A program made the position numbers and the translations under genes. Shown piece by piece: positions 29,563 to 36,421 of a stretch of DNA of 36,421 bases. Numbering within the stretch: position 1 is the stretch's first letter; every line of letters begins with the position of its first letter. The notes below the pieces were generated by a model. That model saw only the letters and a list, made by a program, of their open reading frames with translations, was not told where the DNA came from and made no database searches. Origin of the DNA: Branchiostoma floridae (Eukaryota; Chordata; Leptocardii; Amphioxiformes; Branchiostomatidae); NCBI RefSeq assembly GCF_000003815.2, contig NC_049996.1:11774854-11811274 (forward strand), written 5' to 3'.

Positions 29563-31007
29563 CGGGAGCCCAGTGTTGCATATCNNNNNNNNNNNNNNNN
29601 NNNNNNNNNNNNNNNNNNNNNNNNNNNNNNNNNNNNNNNNNNNNNNNNNNNNNNNNNNNNNNNNNNNNNNNNNNNNNNNNNNNNNNNNNNNNNNNNNNNN
29701 NNNNNNNNNNNNNNNNNNNNNNTCTGCCGCCAACCACAACTACAACGAGGAGACCTACAACCACCACCATGCAGACAACCGAACCTCCTACCACCCTGGT
29801 GACCACCCTGCCCCCCACGACACTTGTAACAACTCCACCGCCAACTACTCTTGTAACGACGGAACCCCCTACAACACTTGTTACGACGGCACCCCCAACT
29901 ACACTCGTAACTACATCACCCCAAACTACTCTGGAAACGACTGCACCTCCAACCACTCAGCCCCAAACCACACTCGTAACCACCCCGCCTCCAACCACTA
30001 TGGAAACGACCCAACCTCCAACTACCATGGTTACTACCCCACCCCAAACTACAGTGGACACAAACGAGTTCGCAGTGGATGAAACTACACTCGACACCGA
30101 AACAACAGAATTTACAACCACTGATATGACAACGTTACAACAAACAACCTTAGTTACCACTGAAGGTGGTACTGCGGCGGTGACGATGGTATTCGACAAG
30201 ACCACAACGCCTGAGCAAACCACTTCTCCGCCGGCCACCCCCACACCTTCCATAACTTCCACAGAGATGCGTATGACTACAGATAGTAACGTTACAGATG
30301 CCACAACCACCGAAGTTGCCACTGAAATCACCTCAGTGGAGTTCTCCGAAGAACTCACGACGACTAACGAGTTACCGACGACTGCTTACGAAGTGCCTAC
30401 GATGGTGACCGAAGTGTGGACGGAGATCATCGAGGAAACGACCGAGAGTTTTTCACCCAACACAACTGCCAACGATGCGGAGGCGGAAGAGCAGCTGGGA
30501 GGCGTTACTGCTGGAGAAATCGTCGGGTTCACCATGTTGGCCATTGCCGTCCCCTCCATGACGATTGCCGCAGTCTACTACTACGTGAAGCACAAGCAGA
30601 ACGGAGCAAAGATCCACCCCGACGAGGTCGCAGAGGTACAAGAGGACAGATCTACGCGCTACAAGACAGCTCCGAGCTCCGGTGATCTTAAAGAAGATGG
30701 GATAGAAGAAGTCCAGGAGGAAATCAGAAATGACTGGAATGAAGAAAATCTCAAGGAGGACGAAGGTAAAGATGGGAAGGAGGAAACTCAAGACGATGGG
30801 GGAGGCAAAGATGGGATAGAAGAAGATGAGAAGAAGGAGGAAGGTAGAGATGAGAAGGATGAAGATAATAATGAAGAGGAGGAGGAGGACAGCACATCTC
30901 TTCATGAGGACACCTCGCGTTCCACTAGTCGGAGACAGGACAGTGGTTTTGGAGCGTCTCCTATTGTAGCGTGGGTCAATGAAAACCCAACCTGGAGCAC
31001 GGCTTGA
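29563..31007 (+). CDS. Ly6/uPAR-domain protein 1, last exon: domain end, mucin-like stalk, membrane span, acidic tail
   Basis: Acceptor ttgtccgcag; completes TGAQCCI, the double-Cys that closes a Ly6 domain, then enters a 138-bp N gap (29585-29722). After the gap the frame, unchanged if the gap length is true, is a long Thr/Pro tract of repeated TTLVTT-PPT and TTMxTT-PPT units (to about 30130), a Ser/Thr/Glu-rich stretch, one hydrophobic helix (GEIVGFTMLAIAVPSMTIAA, about 30515-30575), a basic stop-transfer KHKQNG, and a cytoplasmic tail dominated by E, D and K. The end (RRQDSGFGASP, then WVNENPTWSTA) is less acidic; TGA at 31005-31007. Dense Thr predicts O-glycosylation, so this is a type I mucin-like surface protein. 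The frame across the gap is inferred. Confidence 0.75.
29585..29722. other. Assembly gap (138 N)
   Basis: Run of N inside the last exon of Ly6 gene 1, hiding the C-terminal Cys/Asn of the domain and the start of the Thr-rich stalk. Repetitive ACCACC-type sequence is the likely reason. Confidence 1.
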
Positions 31008-31167
31008 CACAATATTAAAAGGACACCAGAACATGACTTGGTAAATCTGTGATCAAATAACATATACGATGTTGTTTTTGCAGTGTCCTATGTCTAAATA
31101 GCACATCTTTGTTTCACGGAAGGTATAACATATTGTTTTTGCTCAGTTCATATTCTTCTTCCGTTAG

Positions 31168-31302
31168 AAAAAGATCAGTGACTTGGACCAGATGACTGTC
31201 GTCACCATGGTTACTGGAGGTGCAGCAGGCACCCTGTGGTGTTCGATAGCATTATGTAGCAAGTGGCAGGACAGAGTCCGAGGGGCTGGTCACCACATAT
31301 GA
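31168..31302 (+). other. Possible alternative terminal exon or 3' UTR of Ly6 gene 1
   Basis: A strong polypyrimidine-AG (ttcttcttccgttag) precedes a stretch open in phase 0 for 44 codons, with a hydrophobic core (MVTGGAAGTLWCSIALC), stop at 31300-31302 and AATAAA 20 nt later. It could be an alternative last exon replacing the acidic tail, or simply 3' UTR. Not recognised as any family. Confidence 0.25.
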
Positions 31303-31322
31303 ATAAGTATAGTTTGAGTAAG

Positions 31323-31328
31323 AATAAA
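31323..31328 (+). promoter_or_regulatory. Poly(A) signal AATAAA of Ly6 gene 1
   Basis: AATAAA about 315 nt after the stop codon at 31007, on the coding strand, with a gttagg..tgtgac GT-containing stretch after it. Confidence 0.55.
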
Positions 31329-31540
31329 GAACAGTAGTTTGTTAGGCTCAATCATGTGACATTATGTTTTTGCTTGCAAATGTTGCAACCATCTACGCAC
31401 TCGTGTTTTGAACATGTCACACATGAGAATATCACTACAGTACCCATCCCTCATGTCGTATCACTAAACCAATCGTTATAAACACCAAAGTCACTATGTT
31501 CTGTATCACGCATGACATGTTGTGCAGTGTAGCCTGATAA

Positions 31541-31830
31541 ATCACGCTCCTAGCGGCCGGCCCGACAGTTACCACCCCTAGGAGAGGACCGTTTTTTACC
31601 GGCCCGGTCATTAACCCCAGCCAGCGAGAGATTGTGTATAATCTCCAAGCAGATTCCCGATGGCATAAGATATTATCAAAGTTGGCCAAAGAGTATAGCC
31701 GGCTAGGGGAGGTCAGCCGCCTACTTGTGCCCGTCTGACTCCCTTTGGCCAGCTATACGTCTTGGCCAGCTTTGATACTATCTGATGGCACCATAGGATC
31801 TGCTTGGAGATTAATTGTGTAAGCACGGGC
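31541..31830. mobile_element. Fold-back element with a dispersed GC-rich head
   Basis: aatctccaagcagat...gatggca..gatattatcaaagttggcc (from 31640) is inverted at about 31760-31812 (ggccagctttgatactatctg...atctgcttggagatt). The GC-rich head at 31541-31636 (cacgctcctagcggccggcc ... cattaaccccagccagc) recurs at 33845-33930. Confidence 0.6.
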
Positions 31831-32235
31831 TATTCTGCAGTGCATTAATAAATACACTCGAGTCATGTGGATGTAAGATGTTATTGTATCATGTATATAC
31901 AGATACGCCTGATGTATATATAGCACATTGTCTTGCTACCTATTAATGGACAAATAGGTTAAAATGACGCATGCATTCGTATTTTATCATCACAATTATA
32001 AAAGGCATGACCTAGAAAGATTAGGATCTGAATACAGATATCCTCAATCATATCACACCGTAGTTGGCAGTGTAGATAGTTTTTACATGAATCACGTGTT
32101 TACAGTTATAGAAGACATTGCGAAAGTATTGGTCCTTTTTGTAGTATCAATAAAGCTTGCATTGCTTGGAAATGCAACCATGTGTAACATGTGACATCAC
32201 GGATGGCCGCCATTCATATAATAAACCCTTTCAAG

Positions 32236-32325
32236 GATCCAACTGCGCATGCATAGGTCAAAGTTAAAGGCCCTAAGTTGTAAAGAGTTCTTATCTAGAC
32301 CATACTTCATACATGTCCAGATATA
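32236..32325. mobile_element. Fold-back family A copy 2 (half element)
   Basis: gatccaactgcgcatgcataggtcaaagttaaagg then gttcttatctagaccat..tgtccaga. Matches one arm of the elements at 24172 and 33400; the opposite arm is missing. Confidence 0.55.
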
Positions 32326-32578
32326 GAATCATGGTGTACTATCGTGAAACCCTTATCATATTTGATAATCGAGTAAGACTGATACTGTAAATCCAGGCTC
32401 ACTCCGTGATGTTATCTTATCCGCTCTGTAAATCTGTCCTAATCCGTTTCTACGGGAGTTAAGTCGCTATATGCGCGGCAAAACTTTTATTTCCCACTTG
32501 GTTATCTTTGCAAGGTAACAATAGAGATAGGGCTTAATCCCATTCGCGCCAACGGTCTTATCATAACGATAGTCTCCA

Positions 32579-32586
32579 TATATATA
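32579..32586 (+). promoter_or_regulatory. Candidate TATA box of Ly6 gene 2
   Basis: TATATATA followed by agcgctcg. A transcript starting about 30 bp on (near 32610) would run to a consensus donor ataag|gtacgt at 32697, giving a plausible non-coding first exon 32610-32696 upstream of the coding start at 33066. Not verified. Confidence 0.35.
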
Positions 32587-33040
32587 GCGCTCGTGCCCGA
32601 GACAACCAAGCGTTAACAGCACGGAAACGACTAGCTTGTGGTCACCTGCACCTTTTTTTAATACGAAGAACCGTCTTGCACATATATCGTCATAAGGTAC
32701 GTTTCCTTGATTATATGTTGTAAAGATACTTAGATGTGTCTAAAACAGGGTATGTGTTAGGCCTAGAATACCTTACAATCAAGTATAACGTGTTTCATTT
32801 GTCTACATCTCTGTTTTACAAGTACTGCCTCCTCAAAAAAATCCGGCATCTAGTTATGATCGGTGATGGTCTCTTGTTGTACTTATTGTTTTGAAGGATT
32901 TAATTTGGTCGCATGGTTGTTGTATTTGTTAGAGTTTTTTTAGAGAACTTAAAGCATGCCGACTCAGAAATGCGTCGTATTTTGCTAACATATATATCAC
33001 TGGCGACGGACTCTCAGTATTACAATTTGTATCTTTTCAG

Positions 33041-33111
33041 ACTAGCTGTCAGCAGTGTAGTCAGTATGCAGACAATACTTATCTTTTTCCTTGTGATTGG
33101 TGCATTTACAG
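33041..33111 (+). CDS. Ly6/uPAR-domain protein 2, signal-peptide exon
   Basis: Acceptor tgtatcttttcag before 33041; 25 nt of 5' UTR, then ATG at 33066. Encodes MQTILIFFLVIGAFT and the first base of a Glu codon, a typical short signal peptide. Donor gtgaga at 33112, phase 1, which fits the next exon exactly. Coding part 33066-33111. Confidence 0.75.
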
Positions 33112-33399
33112 GTGAGAGCTTTGTGGTGTTTGTTGTTTATGTCCTTAATTTTCTATTACATGTGCATCATTTTGTTATATAACATGTCTCAAAAAGCACA
33201 TTGTGACACCTTTTCTCAATGAGACCCAAATACGCTCGTTTCTATGTCTTTTAACACGACATAAGGTCTTCGTTTTGTTAACATGATAGTCGTTCCAATC
33301 TTAAAGGTCAGTGGAATCATGACATCATTGTTTAATATCAATAATGTTTTTTTGTTTCTTACTGCGTATGTACAGCGCAATGGATTGTGGGTAGTGTGT

Positions 33400-33502
33400 C
33401 AAATTTTAAGGCCCTATTAAACTTGTGAACAGTTCTTGTCTAGACCATGTTTATTACGTGTCCAGACATGTTTTGTGTATGTCTCAGGGGCCTTAACATT
33501 TA
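33400..33502. mobile_element. Fold-back family A copy 3
   Basis: attttaaggccct ... aggggccttaacatt ends are inverted, with gttcttgtctagaccatg and tgtccagacatg inside, as in the copies at 24172 and 32236. Lies in the first coding intron of Ly6 gene 2, 75 bp before exon 33577. Confidence 0.55.
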
Positions 33503-33576
33503 ACATATTACCCGCAGTGTATTTCTGTGCACATGACTACTTAGAACCGCGAACCTCCTTATTGTCCCCTTTGCAG

Positions 33577-33698
33577 AGTCCAGTATCGGCCTCACGTGTT
33601 ACTCCTGCCAAGCTTTGCTGGGTGGCAGCGGTTTTGATGAGTGTGTGGGAGGTCTGACCACCACCGAGACATGTACGGAGGATCAGGACACATGCCAG
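33577..33698 (+). CDS. Ly6/uPAR-domain protein 2, first half of the domain
   Basis: Acceptor cctttgcag, donor gtgggc; 122 nt, phase 1 to phase 0. Encodes (E)SSIGLTCYSCQALLGGSG, then FDECVGG, then TTETCTEDQDTCQ. Cys spacing and the TETC..D.DTCQ ending match the exon at 27073-27200, so the two genes are tandem paralogues. Mature protein would start around SSIGLTC. Confidence 0.85.
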
Positions 33699-33844
33699 GT
33701 GGGCACATGTTTTATAATGTCATGTCAGGATTGTCGAATGCTAGTATACAATTTGATACATTGACAGGAAGAAATCAGTCCTAAACAATATACTTTTTGA
33801 ATAAGTGAGATCTACAGTGATACCATGTATCTTATCCTGACTAA

Positions 33845-33930
33845 AATCGCGCTCATAGCGGCCGGCCTAACAGTTGCCACCACTCGGGTAGGGGGTCATT
33901 AACCCCAGCCAGCAAGAGCTTGTGTAAACA
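33845..33930. repeat. Second copy of the GC-rich repeat head
   Basis: atcgcgctcatagcggccgg...cagttgccaccactcgg...gtcattaaccccagccagc is a diverged, shortened copy of 31541-31636. Lies in the intron before the exon at 34025. Confidence 0.6.
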
Positions 33931-34024
33931 CAAGTACAGTCTATATTTATCTATATTAAACTTCATATTAAACTGGATAGGTTCAATAATACATTGACTA
34001 CATTACATTGTTTTTGTTTTGCAG

Positions 34025-34112
34025 TACTTGTTCCTGTCCAATCCCTTTATCACCTTGGTCAAGCGAGCCTGTATAACAGCAGCGGATTGTGCGTCGTCTG
34101 CATCTCTAACAG
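34025..34112 (+). CDS. Ly6/uPAR-domain protein 2, second half of the domain (gene incomplete)
   Basis: Acceptor ttgttttgcag, donor gtaata; 88 nt, phase 0 to phase 1, as in Ly6 gene 1. Encodes YLFLSNPFITLVKRACITAA, then DCASSASLT. The exon with the final CC..CN and any anchor or tail is not found before the LINE at 34478. It must lie beyond the right edge, beyond the LINE, or be lost. Confidence 0.8.
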
Positions 34113-34477
34113 GTAATAGTTTTTCCTTCGGTAAGGAGGTTCGCCTTCGGGGTGCTGTTTTTGTTTTTGTTTGTGTGTTTGTACCTATAACTCCAGATCC
34201 TTTGATGGATTTGTATGAATATTCGCATGTATGTTGGCATTGAGGTCTCTAAGAGTCAATACAGCTAGGTCTTAAAGGCACAAGGCAATGTTGGGGCCCC
34301 TAGTGGTACTTTCATATATAGTGGCATGACAGGACAACACACCTTTATAAGCTTAAGGGAGGGAGATAGCTGGGTTCATTAAGGAAGAAGGAATGGGCGG
34401 TTTATTACCATATGTGACGGCTATAGCTAGTTTGATACGAGTAACTACTTACACGCCATTTTACGTTATTTTACGTA
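34113..34477. other. Intron of Ly6 gene 2; no exon seen
   Basis: Contains taaggaggttcg followed by a tttttgtttgtgtgtttg stretch (34131-34190), a half-copy of the CAAGGAGGTT family. Nothing else recognised. Confidence 0.4.
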
Positions 34478-34599
34478 TTTTTTTTCTTTTTTTTCAAACT
34501 TTATTCAATATTTCAGCATAATACACAATACCTCATACATATACATCATTTGAGCACAATAAAAAAAAACATTAACATGTGGTATAACAGGACTGGGTG

Positions 34600-34613
34600 A
34601 GAGAGAGAGAGGG
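34600..34613. repeat. Short GA microsatellite in the LINE 3' UTR
   Basis: gagagagagagaggg between the LINE stop codon and its poly(A) signal. Confidence 0.7.
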
Positions 34614-34659
34614 ATAACAAGCGTTGATCATTGGTCTGTGATTGACTTAACAGGTGTAT

Positions 34660-36420
34660 CTAAGGGATATCTATCATTGGCATATTGGCAATTTTAGCTT
34701 TAAAGTATTTCAAGTTTGGTTTCAAATCTTTCAAAAAACAGGTGTAAATTACATATTTGGCAATAAGGATACAATGTAAAAGCTTGTTGTCTCTATATGT
34801 TTCAGATATTTCATATATAATCAAGTTCTCATCTATATTCAGATCTTGCTGTGTTTTGATTTTCCACCATGTACAAAAGTGTTTCCANNNNNNNNNNNNN
34901 NNNNNNNNNNNNNNNNNNNNNNNNNNNNNNNNNNNNNNNNNNNNNNNNNNNNNNNNNNNNNNNNNNNNNNNNNNNNNNNNNNNNNNNNNNNNNNNNNNNN
35001 NNNNNNNNNNNNNNNNNNNNNNNNNNNNNNNNNNNNNNNNNNNNNNNNNNNNNNNNNNNNNNNNNNNNNNNNNNNNNNNNNNNNNNNNNNNNNNNNNNNN
35101 NNNNNNNNNNNNNNNNNNNNNNNNNNNNNNNNNNNNNNNNNNNNNNNNNNNNNNNNNNNNNNNNNNNNNNNNNNNNNNNNNNNNNNNNNNNNNNNNGTCT
35201 ATCTTATCTGTATAATGTATGATGTTTTCAGGATAACATTTTCTTCTATCTTTATTAACTACTTCTTTCCATTTCTGTGGTATGGCTGTTTTGAGTGAGT
35301 TGTATTTTAATACATGACATGGATTGATTTCTATACCATATGTGTTGTGTAGATCAGTTATACTATAAAAGGTTCCATCGTTTTTTAACAAATCATTGAA
35401 ATATATAATGCCTGCGTTAGCCCATGTTTTATAGTATACAGATGATGTTCCAATTACAATGTATCTATTATTCCATATAATTTGAGAACAGATCTGTCTG
35501 TGTGAGAGTGGTTCATGCTGTATTACTTCTTCCCAAGAGGATATGACATCTTTATAGAACAATGGTAGGTTGGACAAGTCTAGCAGTATACATGAAAAAT
35601 TACATTTGAACAATAAGAAACCTCCCCATTTTGAGAAGAGATTTTCTTTTTCCCTTAGTGGATCTGTAATAAGCCTTCTTACCCATGTTGCCTTTATTGC
35701 TTTATTCTTGGTGACAAAATTTACCATCTTTAGTCCTCCTTGGGGTATTTTTCCAATCAGAGTTTTCATTTTAACCTTGGGAGGTTTGTTTTGCCACACA
35801 TATTGAAATATATAATCATTTACTTGTTTTATAAAGGTTGGTGGTGCATGTAAAACTGAACAATTATAAACAAGCTTGGAGATACCTAGTGTCTTGATAA
35901 TTAAAATTCTGCCTATAATGGTAAGATTTCTACTTTTCCATACATTGCAAAGTTTTTTCATCTTTGTAAAGTTGTTGTCAAAATCCTTATTGTAACATAT
36001 ATCTTTATTGTGTCCAAAGTGCGTGCCTAGGGCTTTTATGGGTGTGCAGGGCCAGCGTGTTGGTAGTGGTTTGTCTTCTCTATTTTTGTTAGGACCCACC
36101 CACAGAGCATCAGTTTTCTTAGGGTTTAGTTCTAATCCACTACATCTTTTAAACAAGTGTAAAGTATCTAGAAGTCTGCCTGCAGAGTCCACATCTGCTA
36201 GAAGGGAAGTCATATCATCTGCGTACATGGATATTTTATGAGTTTTGCCATAAACCTCTAGTCCTCGAATATTAGAGTCAGATCTGATTTTGCATGCAAG
36301 TACTTCTAGCCCGATAATGAATAGAGTGGAAGATAGGGGGTCGCCCTGTCTCACCCCTCTCTGTACATTGAACCATGGGGAACTGTACCCATTGTTAACC
36401 ACGCAACTTTTTATGTTATT
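34660..36420 (-). CDS. LINE reverse transcriptase, C-terminal part (partial ORF2)
   Basis: Copies LINE RNA into DNA at the insertion site. The frame is open to the right edge (reading NNIKSCVVNNGYSSPWFNV), so the N-terminal endonuclease and first RT blocks are outside. Visible: RGVRQGDPLSS (RT block), YADDM catalytic box (one of the metal-binding Asp pairs), a SGLELNPKKTDALWVG thumb-side motif, and the GGLKMVNFVTKNKAIKATWV region typical of L1/Tx1-clade C-termini. After the N gap (34888-35196, 103 codons, frame kept) comes LLHCILIAKYVIYTCFLKDL, again L1/Tx1-like. Stop TAG at 34662-34660. No frameshift or internal stop in the sequenced part. The clade call is by motif only. Confidence 0.85.
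   Translation of the reverse strand, partial: NNIKSCVVNNGYSSPWFNVQRGVRQGDPLSSTLFIIGLEVLACKIRSDSNIRGLEVYGKTHKISMYADDMTSLLADVDSAGRLLDTLHLFKRCSGLELNPKKTDALWVGPNKNREDKPLPTRWPCTPIKALGTHFGHNKDICYNKDFDNNFTKMKKLCNVWKSRNLTIIGRILIIKTLGISKLVYNCSVLHAPPTFIKQVNDYIFQYVWQNKPPKVKMKTLIGKIPQGGLKMVNFVTKNKAIKATWVRRLITDPLREKENLFSKWGGFLLFKCNFSCILLDLSNLPLFYKDVISSWEEVIQHEPLSHRQICSQIIWNNRYIVIGTSSVYYKTWANAGIIYFNDLLKNDGTFYSITDLHNTYGIEINPCHVLKYNSLKTAIPQKWKEVVNKDRRKCYPENIIHYTDKIDXXXXXXXXXXXXXXXXXXXXXXXXXXXXXXXXXXXXXXXXXXXXXXXXXXXXXXXXXXXXXXXXXXXXXXXXXXXXXXXXXXXXXXXXXXXXXXXXXXXXXXXWKHFCTWWKIKTQQDLNIDENLIIYEISETYRDNKLLHCILIAKYVIYTCFLKDLKPNLKYFKAKIANMPMIDIP
34888..35196. other. Assembly gap (309 N) inside the LINE
   Basis: Run of N. 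Its length is a multiple of three and the flanking frame is the same on both sides. Confidence 1.
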
Positions 36421-36421
36421 A

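Larger units (their letters stand above)
31329..32578. other. Intergenic between the two Ly6 genes; repeats only
   Basis: No exon seen. Holds a fold-back element (31541-31830) and family A copy 2 (32236-32325), with AT-rich filler between them. Confidence 0.45.
34478..36421 (-). mobile_element. L1/Tx1-like LINE, 3' part (5' side off the right edge)
   Basis: Minus-strand element running from the right window edge to an A-rich tail at 34494-34478. AATAAA (TTTATT on plus, 34500-34505) precedes the tail by a few bases. The 3' UTR is about 165 nt. The reverse-transcriptase ORF is open throughout apart from an N gap, so the copy is young. Inserted antisense to Ly6 gene 2, probably inside its intron. 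Confidence 0.85.

Noticed and set aside
29501-31034. Long minus-strand open frames opposite the Thr-rich and acidic exon
   Set aside because: Complement of ACC/ACT and GAA/GAT-rich codons has few stops; the plus frame has signal, domain, stalk and membrane-span logic while the minus frames have none.

Overview
The window is animal nuclear DNA. Genes are split by many short GT-AG introns, the intergenic space is full of small inverted-repeat transposons, microsatellites and LINE pieces, and there are two assembly gaps (N runs at 29585-29722 and 34888-35196). Gene content and repeat style suggest an invertebrate deuterostome, most likely a lancelet (Branchiostoma). That species guess is inference and cannot be proven from the bases alone.

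Layout. (1) 913-1233, minus strand: first coding exon of an ankyrin-repeat gene of the ANKRD33/ANKRD33B type; the rest runs off the left edge. (2) 1234-11367: about 10 kb with no gene I can support, holding degenerate tandem repeats, fold-back elements and CA/TG microsatellites. (3) 11368-24733, plus strand: a complete 23-exon gene for a proton-coupled oligopeptide transporter (SLC15A1/SLC15A2, PEPT type). The exons join in frame to a 720-residue protein with every family hallmark. Its introns carry two minisatellites, two TIR-type MITEs, a fold-back element and two perfect small hairpins. (4) 24734-26344: 3' flank plus a decayed reverse-transcriptase fragment on the minus strand. (5) about 26345-31007, plus strand: a Ly6/uPAR-domain (three-finger fold) membrane protein with a Thr/Pro-rich mucin-like stalk, one membrane span and a very acidic cytoplasmic tail. 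The Ly6 domain is interrupted by the first N gap. (6) about 32579-34112, plus strand: a second Ly6/uPAR gene with the same exon sizes and phases, so a tandem paralogue; its 3' end is not in the window. (7) 34478-36421, minus strand: the 3' part of an L1/Tx1-like LINE with its reverse-transcriptase C-terminus, poly(A) signal and A-rich tail.

The standout observation lies at the exon 20/intron 20 junction of the peptide transporter. The last 39 bases of the exon plus the first 4 bases of the intron have been amplified into 27 intronic tandem copies (22261-23416), giving 28 consecutive look-alike 5' splice sites. Only the first keeps the transporter frame open. The two Ly6 genes form a small tandem family. 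The transporter, the ankyrin gene and the Ly6 genes show no evident functional link; they are neighbours, not an operon-like system.
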